A DNA stretch of 64,000 nucleotides from Polytrichum commune (lineage: Eukaryota > Streptophyta > Polytrichopsida > Polytrichales > Polytrichaceae). Where the stretch lies: positions 67,037,554 through 67,101,553 of the forward strand of contig OX485803.1 in NCBI GenBank assembly GCA_950295325.1, read 5' to 3'. This document shows positions 32,662 through 44,060 of the stretch, piece by piece (positions within the stretch are counted from its first letter, which is position 1; every line of letters starts with the position of its first letter). A program made the translations under genes and the position numbers. The notes beneath the pieces are model-generated. The model did not search any database and was not told where the DNA came from. It saw nothing but the letters and a program-made list of their open reading frames with translations.

Positions 32662-34560
32662 AATGAGAATTCCAATTGTGGCCTGACTTAAATTTACTAG
32701 TAATGTAAATCAAGACAATTAATTAGTGGATGACAAGTTTCAGTGTAAGCTGCACATATTAGTGTAGGGCCAAGTTTCATGTATGGTTTTTCTTGTTCAC
32801 AACCTTGCGTCCAAGATTGATACCTTTTCACTACAGTACTTAAATATGAGACACAAGGGCCAAGGTCAAATAATTAGATGCTTTGTTAGAAATTATTTAT
32901 GTATTATGTATTGAATCGGTGATTGATGATGATGCTGGAAGAGAACAATTCCCAGCGTACCTGAGGCCCCTTTTTTTGAGGTGGGGACTCATGCAGTGGA
33001 AGATCCAAAAAAAATTTCTTAAGAAAATGCTCATATCCAATCATTGGTACATTATTCTATGGCTTGTCATGGAAGGAGTAAGTGCCGTAACCAAAAACTG
33101 TCGGTTTTCAATGGGGGCCATGTAGAAAAAGGTCTGAGGTCTTCAATTTTCAACCCTATATACCGTGGGATGAAGCTCAATTTTTGTCCAAAGCCAATTG
33201 AATTCTTCGAGGATTGATTAGAAAAATGCTCATAATCATCCAAAGTTAAAGACAGTTCCCTTCACCTCTTAAAAACTCTTAGATTGCCACTTGTCCATCC
33301 AAAATCTAGAACCCAAGTAGCACCTCAACAACCCAACTTTCATTTTAAGAAAAGAGTTCAAGTCTTTGAGATTGCATTTAAGTTTGACCACAATTCATTT
33401 GATCAATTCATTGCTCAGGGTTCTTCATTGATGTGATTACCCTCAGCTTGATCATACCTGAATGCGATCTTTTCGACAGTCGTGGGAAAAGAAAAATTTA
33501 ATATCAGGTTGAATCCAAAAGTTTGATTGAAATCCAAAGAAATTAAGAAAGATTGAAGTGTTAAGATTTAAGAAACGATTATCTTACCTGATGTTGTGAT
33601 ATGCCAAAAGAGTATTTGACTACTTAAGAGTTGTATGGAGTAATGTTACTAGGACTCATGGAGTATGTAGCTCAAACTGCTACTACATGCATTACATTAC
33701 TCGGTCCAAGAGGCAAGTTTTGTGGGCTAGAAATGTATAAAGAATTGCTTCAGCATAAGCCCAAGGATGTTCACATTCAAACATAAATTCAAAACTGTAT
33801 AGTATTGTTTGCAAGAACTTCAAAATTAGCAATAGTTTGCTTACCCCAACTTTCAGTCAACTGGTGGTTGAATAATGCCATATGACTTTCTTGCAGAAAC
33901 CAAAGGAGCTTTAAACTTTCCTTTAGTTGGAAAGTGGAATGTTCCAATTTCTTCATATGATCATAATGCCTGGATATATTTTATAAAGAGCATCTGTCTT
34001 CTTGGAAATTGCCAAATATGTGTCCAATTTTCTAAAGGGTAGGACCTTGAAGGCTTCTCAGCTTTGAGGTCTAAGTAATTATTATCATCGTTTCTCATAA
34101 TACTTCATGGATGATTATCCTCTATATGTCATCCCAAGAGATCCGAACCCAAAGACGTGTTTTAATCACTTTGATCACTTCCATATCAAATTATGCTTGC
34201 AACTTTTCACCAACCCATAATTCATGTAATTTTAGCCGATTGTATCAACTTTCTCAATAAAATAATAATATTTGTGATTATGGTAATTTTTACTTCTATA
34301 TTTATAATGACAGGACCAGAAATATTTGTTAAGGGTATATCTAACCATATGGATGTGATCATTTGATAGTGCCACTTCTTCATTTCACTGACAGTTTTCC
34401 AGAATCCTTGGAAATGATATTTTATAATACATCTTACAATATGCTTAAGCCCTCGGGCCTATAAGGGTTCATCATAAATTCAAATGGAAATAGGAACCAA
34501 GCATTTCTCTGACAAATTCATCCCAATTTGTGGATTTCTCATTTGATAACCAACCATCAT
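32662..34560. other. Region between PRORP stop and the downstream exon
   Basis: Should contain the PRORP 3' untranslated region and polyadenylation site (minus strand, below 34561), but I see no single clear AATAAA-type signal. Donor-like CATTCAGGTATGATC (about 33469 to 33455) and ACATCAGGTAAGATAATC (about 33594 to 33577) on the minus strand may mark small exons belonging to the downstream exon, but I could not link them in frame. Confidence 0.3.
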
Positions 34561-37500
34561 TTAAGCCTCAAACTGATCTTTGTTGATACTTTTGTTGGAT
34601 CGAGTTACACACTGCCATTTACTACGAGGGGAGATGTTATTAGCATCACGCATCGGAAAGTGCCAAGTTCCATTTTCAGATTCCTGGAAAAAGGAAGCCA
34701 AGAAAAACCTAAGTCAGGTTAAGGAAAAGATGACTTCTTTCAAAGTACCTTGAACTACCAAAAATTGTATCTGCATCATTTCATGACGATTTCTTACACC
34801 AAAGATGGATCCAGTCAAAGATTTCAGTGAACAATACTCTTTTGGTAACATGAGAGTTCAAAAACCACATACATTTAATTATAGAAAGACAATTGAGGGT
34901 GGAGGCCTTTCACCTGAATCATGGTAGAGTAGGCAAGGGGCATGTAGAAAACTGGCTCCCCTTTCTTGAAAGTGAATCGAATCTGCCATTACCACAGATT
35001 ATTTACTGGTAAATCATCGGTTTTGTTTTGTTTCTAAACAAGAATGCCAGGTTCCAAATAACTCATGAATAACAATTACAGGGTATCAAAGCTAGGCCTA
35101 CGTTCCTTCACACCTGGTGACGCTCTTTCCACTTAGGAAAATAGTCATTCCCAAGGAGCTGGAACAAGTGATCACGCAGTTCATCATTTGTAACAAGCAT
35201 ACACTTCAACTGAACTGCTGCGTACAACCAATACCTGCAACATATCATAATCTCAGATAGGGTTGTACAAGAATTGTTGCATAGTGCAAAAGCAAATATA
35301 CTGTAGAAGGCTCTCTATTCTGATGAGAAATATTGAACTCCCCCCCCCCCCAAATTACCACGTGTCATTCTTACACTGGTTGAGACCAGTGTTGGTTTGG
35401 TATTGTCTTTTTTTTTATACCATTCGGGTATGTATAATGAGGTGTTCACGGTTTCTTTACCAATAGGGTATGGGTATTTGAGGATATTTTTGTTTTTGGT
35501 AGCATTCGGGACTATGCACCATGCAAGAACCTTCATACCCAGGTAATATCACCTTAGTATCAATATGGTTTAGAATGGTATAATTTAAATGATAACTTGG
35601 GTATATAAAGCTTTGCTCACATTGAAGTACCCACCAAATATCAAAACTGGTGTTCCAATTTTGTTACTCAGGGGTAGGTTCTTTGATACCATGCATTCAC
35701 ATATGTACCACACCAAACATTGGTTGAGACCCTCTTTAATCCCACGTGGAACCTACATTCCAGCATGAGTGAAGATGAATAGTGTTCTCTACAGTATCTA
35801 AATATTGTAGATGAATGTGCCATACAATGACCAATCTAAAGGTATTACCATTACTTTACATAAACAATAGAGTTATCGTTAACGTGTCTCAAAAACTCAT
35901 GTTTTGGTGAGGAGTTTCGCCACACATTTTAGAATTTATAACGTTCAAGGAGCGTTCAAATGGTGTCACAACCCCCAATTTTGGTGAATTGAAGTGGAGG
36001 CGTTTGACCTTAGCCAAAAGACGGTTATACTCCTTGCCAAACTTTTGAGGGCACTCTTTTAGGTGCCTTCAAAAGTTTGCCATGATATTCATTTCTATAG
36101 CCGTCTTTTGGTCACGGTCAAACACCTTCCATTCATTTAACTAAAATTGAAGGTTTCCACCACTTGAACACTCCTTAAACGTTATAAAATGTCCAAAGTG
36201 GGGTGAAACGCCCTACTAAAACATGAATTCTTGACAGACTTCAAGGATAACTCTAATGACTAGACTATATCTCAAGCAGAACAAATATACTTGATGAAAT
36301 TTGCGACCTCTAATTTACTAAATTTGGAACAGGAGAGAAATTGGCATACCAGTCGTCATTGGACCCTGCTGGTGTAATGTAGAGTGAATTAGCCTCTTTC
36401 CATCTACTGAGAGTATTAATGGCAAAGTCAGATGCTGCTGGACCACCCCTTGTTCGTCTTTCGTGCAAAAGTACTAAAGGTTCTCTTTTCAAACCCAGTT
36501 TTTGTTGAATGCCATTTACCAGAGAGTTCAGCTGCAGTCAAGAAGGAAACATAAATAAGATATAGTTTATAGAAAACCAGAATGGCCATCAATTTACAGC
36601 ACCAATCAAATGAAAAAGTAAGTATAAAGAAGTGAATATGAGAGGATCTCCAGTCACTACTGCAGACACAAAGTGCCCAAGTCATTTTTGTACCAAACAA
36701 ATTTGTGCAAAGATAATTCCTCAGTAGCTGTAATTGCATGAATTATGTGAGATATGACAAGGATAATGAATGCAGATCAACCTATTTCAGAGTGGAAAAT
36801 CTCTTAGCTTATCCTATCTTTTCTTAAAGACACTTTGATTGCGCACCGAGGGCAAAATTAGTTAGGTGCACCTTCACAAGCATTCATCTTTACACCTCTT
36901 CAAATATGTGTTTCATGACATTGGGTGGCGTAAAAGCAAGACCTTAACTCGGATTCCATGGGACCTTGGAAGTTAAGTTGCCTAAGGCTAGAATAGTACT
37001 CAATTGGGTGACCTTGCTAGCACTTGATTTCCGGTGCACCCTACCACCTATGGTCCACCCAATCTTAAGTGGGGGTATCCGAGTGAACTAGATATTTTCA
37101 ACCAACCATGCATGATAGGTGTCCACGCCCGTTCAAGATGTTCACATTCAAAAGGAGGCAGTAGTCTTTGGGGGCCTCTAATTCTTGTAATGCCCATTTA
37201 GGGATTACAAATAGATTTAGACCAACTCAAACATGAACAAGACCAGAATTTACGCCGGTGGCAACATCAGAGTCATCTTTCTTTTGTTCATTCTTTCTTC
37301 TGTTGCATGACATTAGGTGATGTTGCAAACATGAACTTTGTCAGTTCTCCTCACCCTTGACTTGTTGTATAAGAACTGGCACGTTTGCACTGGAGTTTGC
37401 CACCTGCAAGATACTTGGTTTGAGACCTACTCTAAATAACAAGGAGAGATTTGATATTCGAAATTCCCTGTTAATCTGTGTCTACCCAGCAGGTGGAAAT

Positions 37501-40500
37501 TGGTGAAGACTAAACCTGGTGAAAGTTGAATTCGCCGTCATTGAAGTTCTGATTTTTTAGTGCTACATTGGCACCATCCACTATTACATCAAAAGGCCCA
37601 TGCTGATTTATCCAGGTCTGCAATCAGAAAGAATTTCCATCACTTCCAATTTTGGTACTTTTACAAGCTTCTCTAGAAAGTGACAACAATGAGACAAGTC
37701 TGTATGTAAATCTCAAGCCAATAAAACACGATTGTGCTAAAACCAAACCCTCAACAGGTACTTGAACTGTCTTACAGTATCAGCAGATTTTTAACGCCTT
37801 GCTAAGCTCATACCACTGGGATAGATTATCTCTACTGAGATGACTAATTTAAGCTTCTCCATGCACAAAAACGTGTATTTAAGCTAAATACTTCCTTTTT
37901 AAGTACCCAAAGTGATCCTATCTAAAAGTAACTAATTCATCAAGTCAACTTTTAAATTCAATTGAAAACCTAAATGCAATTGAAGCTTTTGGGATCAAAT
38001 ATATGACCTGGGTGACTTTGGATGCAAATACATACTTAGTATATTGATCGTCAATGTTACATATTACCATTTTTTTAATCTTTTCTCCTGAAGATAAGAT
38101 AAGGTACTAAATAAAGTTTTAACACCATAAACATAAAAATGTGATTTTAAGACTTGGTGAGGACTTGTAGAAGTTGTGTACCTGTATAGGTCGTATTTTG
38201 AGCCCCTTCGACCTTCTAAGGGTTAAATTGGGACTCAAGGGTATTTATGCACAAGAGTACTTAGACATACTTGAAATCTCTTGAACTCATCGTTTTTGCC
38301 CTCTCGCTTGCATGCCAAGGTCCACAAAGACTCTGCAAAAATTTCTGTCTCTTGTGGGTTGATATCAATCACGACAAGCTGCTCCCCACATTCATGGCAA
38401 AAACCATCATTTTCAATTGTTGTTGGTTTCATTTGCCATGCGCCTATTCCAAGCCATCCCAGCCCATGCCAACCACCTCCACAGCTAGAAATTGCTTCCT
38501 TCACAGTCTCAGAGCCAGGTAAAACTTCCCAATTCAAGATGCCAGCATTTGCAGCAGTATCACTGTTGAACCATTGTTCTATGATTTTGATAGTTGATGG
38601 GCAAAGTTCAGATACAGTAGTCCGCAGTCGATGCAGTAGAGAGTATACTTTGTCTTCAAGTCCTCTGTCTACACTCAGCTTTAAAAGTGCCACCAATTCA
38701 TCTTCTTCGAAATGAATCCCTGCTGCTCTCATGTGTGCATCAACCTCAAAGGCCTTGTCGACAGCTCCCACTTTGCAGAAGGTATTCAAAGCTGGGCTAT
38801 AAGACCTTAGTCTGGACCACTCCACCATTTGGTATTAGAATGCATACACCAGTTCATTCGGCTGGTATGAAAACCCCATAACACTAGAGTCATCCTTGAA
38901 GTCTATTAAAAACCCGTGGTTTGGTAGGGATTATTGGCCCACATTTGACATTTTATGATGTTTAACGAATGCTCAAGGGGTGTCCAAACCCTCAATTTTA
39001 GCTGAATGAAGAGAAGGCGTTTGACTTTGCAAAAAGACAGCTATGTAAAAATGAACTCCTTATCAAACTTCGAGGGCACCATTTTAAGTGACTTTCAAAA
39101 GTTTGTCATGAAATTTGTTTTATATAGCTGTCTATTGGCCAAAGTCAAACGCCTCTCCTTCATTTCACTAAATTTGGGGATTTCCACACCACTTGAACAC
39201 TCCTTAAGCATTATAAAATGTCAAAAGACCAAAACTCCCTACCAATCCATGAGTTTTTGATAGACTTTAAGGATTACTCAATAGGACTTTTCGTTGGGAG
39301 TTGGCCCCATAAAATTTCCATTGGTTGTTTTGTATATGATCTCAATAGTTTCTTTCCACTTGTGCACGCTCGGTGGTAGTGTTTGAAATTGGAGGAGCAA
39401 CCTATTCCGGTCCATGGAGGGCCAAACTCGTTTTAACACCTCTTGACATGCTAAAATGAGTTTGACCCTCGATGAACCAATATAGAATGTTCTCCATTCA
39501 AACCTCCACACTACTACCTCCAAGTATGCACTGAAAACTTACCGAACATGGAAGGTGTTGTATGCAAAACAACCAACTCTTCACCAGAATTCATGTTGAG
39601 TTAAAGGATAACTCATGAGAAGGGGTCTTTTTCCAAATAATTTGTGGCTATGGCAGCTGAATACTAGAAGCCCACTTTCAAGTCGACAAAAATGACACAA
39701 AATCCCACACTAAGAGTCCAAGCTTCTTTTCTGATGTTATGACTCCTGAACGTATGATTCTGCATGCATCATTATATAACATTGGTCATGTATAAATAAA
39801 ACAAATTGGTAATCTTGGTTTCAAATTAAGTCTAGAATTATGTGTTTAGATTGTACAAAGGACAGGTTTAAACAGACATAGAAGAGCAGATTTGTGACCT
39901 TGGAGCAATTTTGGCCTTATCCATCTCCTTCACCATATCAAATGCAAGATCACCATCTTCGTTTGCTTCGGCAAGTCGTGCTACAGCTGTAAAAGTGGCC
40001 TCATTTTGAGGCACCCCTTGCAGTTTCATGGCTTCATAGATCTCAAAACCTCGTTCCATAAACATCTCCCTCTGCGCATCCACAACCAACACTACCCGAA
40101 TAATCTTATTCAGAGTATGACTTTAATTCTTTAACTCAACATGACTTTCGGTGAGTTGGTTGTTTGCATACAACACCTTCCATGTTCGGTAAGTTTTCAG
40201 TGCATGCTTGGAAGTAGTAGTGTGGAGATTTGAATGAGGAATGCTCTAAATCAGTTTAGTGAGGGTCAAACTCATTTTGGCATGCCAAAATGTGCTACTA
40301 TGAGTTTGGCCCTCAATGAAGCAAAAATAGGTTGCTATTCTATAATATTCAAAACTACCTCCAAGTATGCACCACAATAGGAAAGAAATTATTGATTTTG
40401 TATGCAACAATCAATGGAATATTGTAGGGGACCAACTCCTGACAAAAACTCCCAATGCACTAAAGGATAACTCTAATGTATAGTCCTCATGTCCAAAGCA

Positions 40501-41543
40501 TTGTACAGCTGACGAGGTCTCTGTTCTTAGTGACTTTTATTCCAAAATTCCAAAAGCCAAAGCCTCCAAGTGAATCTATTGAATATCATACTCAAATGCC
40601 TCATAAACACCAACGCATACTTCTATGTGGATACCTTCAGCGATACTGTCTTCATGAATTGAACTTCACACACATCTATAGGCATTTTCTATTCCTAGAA
40701 CATCGCAGTAAACATTTTGAGGTAATATAGTTGTCCTCTAACTCAACATGACTTCTAGTTGAGAGTTCATTGTTTTGCAAACAACAATTTCCATGTTTGG
40801 TAAGTTTTTGGTGCAAGCTTGGAGGTAGTAGTGTGGAGGTTTTGACAAAGAACATTTCCTATATCAGCTCATTGAGGTGCAAACTCATTTTGGCATCCCA
40901 AGAAGTGCTAAAATGAGTTTAGCCCTCAATGAACCAAAATAGGTTACTCTACATTCAAATTCAAACACTACTTCCGAGCATGCACCACAAGTTGAAAGAA
41001 ATTTTTGATATTGTAAGCAAAACAACCAATGCAAAAATCATAGGGAACCAACTCGCGATGAAAAGTCCCATTGAGTTGAACAATAACTCTAATCTCAACA
41101 GAAAATAAGGATAGAAACTCCTTTGGAAGATTTCTCGGCATTTTGGAACTGCCACAGAGAAAGAAAGAAAAAACATTGACATGCTACTTAGGTCTGAAAT
41201 CGTATTTTTGTGTAGGGAAAGCATTTTAGATCTTGGCTTACTTACTTCTTGGCTTCTCAGTGGAGAAGCTTCTTTCCTGCTCTTGGAGTGACCCAGTTGC
41301 TGCCAATGAGCATAGGTATAAGAGAACATTGTAATTGTGCTGGTTAAATTTGATCCTCCCTTCCGCAACTGTACTGTCATAAATTTTGAGCGCTTTCAAG
41401 GCATCTCTATGCTTACAGCACATATCCAGCGATTTACGAAGATCCAATTCGCCATGGTCCATTTTCTTTTTCGCCTTTGTCGGCTGTTCATACTCCGAAG
41501 CTTGGGCAAGGGGAGCAAGTCGTTTGAGATTTCTGTCATTCAT
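34561..41543 (-). CDS. PRORP: Protein-only RNase P (PRORP), eight coding exons
   Basis: Encodes the single-protein RNase P that removes 5' leaders from precursor tRNAs. Exons (minus): 41543-41246, 40091-39899, 38811-38271, 37617-37516, 36531-36350, 35234-35114, 34982-34914, 34683-34561; all junctions are GT-AG and in phase, giving 542 codons plus stop, the usual size (Arabidopsis 528-576). Residues 1-30 hold a basic KAKKK cluster and no obvious organelle presequence, so a nuclear form like PRORP2/3 is inferred. The PPR-like helical region is about 35-235. The zinc site is C302, C305 (CHECGEQ), H510 (GTWHFP) and C527 (KWQC). The NYN metallonuclease has D358 (VDGAN), D437/D438 (SNDDWYW) and D456/D460 (TNDELRDH). 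Start chosen at the first ATG in frame; the exon 2 acceptor could instead be at 40071. No break is seen. Introns 1, 2, 4 and 5 carry transposons or a 5S-like sequence. Confidence 0.93.
35353..35755. mobile_element. Imperfect inverted-repeat element in PRORP intron 5
   Basis: Left arm (TACCACGTGTCATTC, ACTGGTTGAGACCAGTG, TTGGTTTGGTA) is matched in inverse at the right (TACCACACCAAACATTGG, TTGAGACCCTC, CCCACGTGG). A 12-nt C run (35340-35351) abuts the left end. No coding capacity. Boundaries are approximate and I see no clear target duplication. Confidence 0.4.
35870..36253. mobile_element. TA-flanked foldback MITE, family B, copy 1 (PRORP intron 5)
   Basis: 384 bp between TA dinucleotides (35868-35869, 36254-36255). 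The ends GAGTTATCG and GATAACTC start arms of roughly 150 bp that pair across the whole element: TCAAAAACTCATGTTTTGGT with its inverse, GGCGTTTGACC with GGTCAAACACC, AAAAGACGGTTAT with ATAGCCGTCTTTT, and CAAACTTTTGAGGGCAC with GTGCCTTCAAAAGTTTG near the apex. Non-coding. Closest relative is 38887-39279. Confidence 0.82.
36923..37041 (+). pseudogene. 5S rRNA-like sequence, antisense in PRORP intron 4
   Basis: 119 nt, the length of plant 5S rRNA, and alignable end to end: GGGTGGCG at the 5' end, CGGATTCCATG, GGAAGTTAAG, GGCTAGAATAGTACT, TTGGGTGACCT and GGTGCACCC at the 3' end, against the plant 5S blocks CGGATCCCATC, GCAGTTAAGC, GGGCGAGAGTAGTACT, ATGGGTGACCT and GTGTTGCATCCC. The internal promoter region is recognisable but substituted. 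It lies on the strand opposite to PRORP. It is too diverged to be a working 5S gene; a 5S pseudogene or a 5S-derived SINE head are the two readings. Confidence 0.78.
38887..39279. mobile_element. Foldback MITE, family B, copy 2 (PRORP intron 2)
   Basis: 393 bp; TA at 38885-38886 on the left, degraded to AA on the right. The arms pair as in the copy at 35870: GAGTCATCCTTGAAGTCTAT with ATAGACTTTAAGGATTACTC, GGCGTTTGACTTTG with CAAAGTCAAACGCC, AAAAGACAGCTAT with ATAGCTGTCTATT. Its left end is 74 bp upstream of the exon 3 acceptor. The right end abuts another family member. Confidence 0.78.
39280..39614. mobile_element. Foldback MITE, family B subtype, copy 3 (PRORP intron 2)
   Basis: Right end GTTGAGTTAAAGGATAACTC is the family terminus. 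The left end has lost its outer ~15 bp at the junction with the preceding element but keeps GGACTTTTCGTTGGGAGTTGG. The interior pairs GCTAAAATGAGTTTGACCCT with its inverse. Together with the copies at 40113 and 40730 it forms a subtype with the block CCAAGTATGCAC and GTTGTATGCAAAACAACC. Confidence 0.7.
40113..40473. mobile_element. Foldback MITE, family B subtype, copy 4 (PRORP intron 1)
   Basis: 361 bp; left end GAGTATGACTTTAATTC, right end AAAGGATAACTC followed by TA at 40474-40475. It shares AACTCAACATGACTT, TTGGTTGTTTGCATACAACA and AAACTCATTTTGGCATGCC with its neighbours. Its left end lies 21 bp upstream of the PRORP exon 2 acceptor (minus strand), so the branch-point and pyrimidine region of that splice site is made of MITE sequence. 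Confidence 0.75.
40730..41089. mobile_element. Foldback MITE, family B subtype, copy 5 (PRORP intron 1)
   Basis: 360 bp between TA at 40728-40729 and TA at 41090-41091. Left end GTTGTCCTCTAACTCAACAT, right end GTTGAACAATAACTC. Arms carry CAAACTCATTTTGGCATCCC and TGCTAAAATGAGTTTAGCCC. Closely related to the copy at 40113. Confidence 0.75.
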
Positions 41544-43347
41544 CTTCGGTTGGTATGTCTGTACCAGCAATACCCTGCATAATCACTTCAGGACAATATA
41601 AATCTCTTTTTTCAGTGCTCACCCAAAGTTGTGAGTCTGATGCAAACACTCCAACTGGAGTACTTTAAAGTGCTGACATGAATTATTTTCTGAAGAATTC
41701 TCTCACTAGACTGTCAAATTACTGGAAAGAAAATGTGCCTTTTGAAGACTATTATGTGGCATTTGGCTCCAGACCATTGAATACCTACCTCTCTGCTTAT
41801 CTATTTCCAAACTATAATTCTACTTATTTATTGAGCTCTGACTAGCTAAAACAAAAAGTGGCACGGTCGCACTAATTCATTGACCATTTTAGGTTTTCAA
41901 AAGCGTCTGAAATTGCTAGGCATTATTGCATAGATACACTTTAGCAAAGCATATATAGATTTAAATAAGTGCAATTTTTTTTTTAAACCCTCATAACTAC
42001 TAACAAACAGAGGACTCCAAGAATAAGATTTCAAAATACAAAAAGCCCCACTTTTCGCCAAGCCAACAGGCCTTGAGCCTTCTAAGGTTGAATTCAAGTT
42101 GGGGCAAAAGGCATGCTGCTGTGGATCATTGAAGTTGGAAATTCCTTTTAGTTGAGTTCGTGAGATAGCAGAGAACCCAAAATCAGTCCAAAGTTTTGAA
42201 CCAAACTCTCCTACACAGGTAACTCAAAAGGGCACTTGCATTTACAAGATTAAATCAAACATATCTACTTTTCATCACAGTCAAAAAGGTAATGTAATGG
42301 TCTGTGCTTTCATTTACAAAGAATGCGATAGGTGCATCCTAACTTAAAACCCTGAACCATTAGCAAGTCTCTCCAACTGTAATTGGTGGCACAAATGATT
42401 CTGTGAATTCGCGAAATGATCTGATGCCTAAACAATAATGTTCCGTACAATCATACCTTCAAAGTAAACAGATTGAGTGCCATGCTAAAACTCGTCACAC
42501 CTGATAATATGAATCCCCTTTAAGACTGGTTTAATATTGACAACACCAATTTATAATTCAGGTAGGACACTTGTTCCAGCAAAATGCCTCACAAAACAAC
42601 TCGCATATTTAGCCCTTCCCAGATCAAAGTCCTGAAGGGTTTACAAGAATTCTGCATTACCATTACTAGAATAGGTGGGTTTTTTTTTTGATAGTACACC
42701 CAATGGATTTAAATTTGACTAAAACTAGAAAAAAAACTTTAAAACATGGATGACAAATTTTCAGAGGATTCCATTGCAGTTGCTTGGAATTTCAATTGGA
42801 AGACATGAATGCATAAAATATCGTTACCATGATTTTATATACTTTTGAATATGCTTTTGTTGAGCATGCTAACATTATTCCACAGAATCATTTTTTGTTT
42901 TGTTTAGTACTTCTGGCTCCATTTACTTGAAGTTGCTTCTTGACACACTGCATTTGCAACGTGACATGCCGAATTGTGATGCCAAGACGACAGGGTCTAG
43001 GGTACAATCTATGCAACGCTATAGTAAAATTTTAAATTTTTTAAATAAAAAGCAAAATCTCCAATATGTATTATCAAGTTACACGTGATATTTTCACCAT
43101 CCCTATCAGTAGCAATGATACAAGTTTCAATGTTGATTGGCTTGCCATGGGGATACTTTCAAGAATTGCTTGAACCTCCTTGGTGGCCCTAGAATGTAGA
43201 GAACAACATCATCTCAATTCCAGAGCAAAACATCCAGGTTACTGAGTATCTGTCTGTAGATGCTTCCGACTTGTTCAGATGACTTCCCCTCCCAAAAATA
43301 AAGAAGAAAAAGAAGAAACCTAACAGATAGAAATACACAAAGCTAAC
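41544..43347. other. PRORP upstream region
   Basis: A TATA-like GATTTATATTG on the minus strand lies at about 41592-41602, which would give a very short leader before the ATG at 41543. Acceptor-like ATTATGCAG at about 41577 would instead fit a leader intron. No coding frame recognised between 41600 and 43190. Confidence 0.3.
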
Positions 43348-43570
43348 CTCAGACTTCGAGTCCTCGAAAGCCTCCAAACCGTCTGACCCCTCCGAAATGC
43401 TCCAACACCTTCAGTTGCTTAATGCTCTCCGAAAATTGTCACAAGAAATAAAGCCTCTCCTGGCCACATGGGTATGGAGGCTCGAATCAGTTGTTTAGCA
43501 TTCAGTGTGTCCGCCATAGCCAGGCCCCAGATTCTGTTCCGAATTCGGAGACCCACCGAGCTTCCCTTAC
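43348..43570 (-). promoter_or_regulatory. Possible untranslated first exon of PRORP
   Basis: A GC-richer island with a donor-like GTCTGAGGTTAGC at its minus-strand end, 1.8 kb upstream of PRORP. It begins a short frame MADTLNAKQLIRAS of 32 codons in good ATGGCG context, which could be an upstream open frame. The link to PRORP is only by position and compatible splice signals. It could equally be the 5' end of another gene. Confidence 0.2.
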
Positions 43571-43599
43571 CTTATGTGAAAATGGAAGTGTTTATTGTA

Positions 43600-44060
43600 T
43601 TTAGTGTCACATGTGAAATAGCGTCACTTACCCTATTTTGAGATGTATGTTAGGTTACGCTAATGGCCAACAACTTCACCAATAGTGTCACCTTATGACA
43701 CTGGGTGTTCAATTGAACACACTAATATCTTGGCATGAGTATGCTTAATAATGTTATTGAGGTGTATGCCTATGTTACACAATGGTCTACACTTACACTA
43801 AAGTGACACTCAGCATTCGAATGCTCGAGAATACCTTTCTCCTGCATACTAAAATGTAAGCACATGACACTTGCTCAATAACATCCTCCTCTTGCATACT
43901 AGAATGTACAACTATCATCTCAAGTATCCCAATATGTGACGTTAAATTGTCACAATGTAAATAATTTCACTTAAAGAAGTTACTTATGATGACAAATATT
44001 TTCATATTGACGATTAGCATATTGGTGACACTTTGACTATACTTATATTTGATTGGTGTG
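43600..44060. repeat. Cluster of AGTGTCAC/GTGACACT motifs
   Basis: At least six copies of AGTGTCAC or its inverse (sometimes one base off) within 460 bp: near 43609, 43632, 43687, 43803, 43864 and 44030. Short palindromic motifs repeated in both orientations are typical of subterminal regions of CACTA-type elements, but no terminus was found. Confidence 0.35.

Noticed and set aside
36923-37041. Functional 5S rRNA gene
   Set aside because: Many substitutions in conserved loops and the promoter, single copy, inside an intron; treated as a 5S-derived relic.
38281-38715. 144-codon plus-strand open frame
   Set aside because: It is the antisense shadow of PRORP exon 3, whose minus-strand product carries the zinc-site cysteines.
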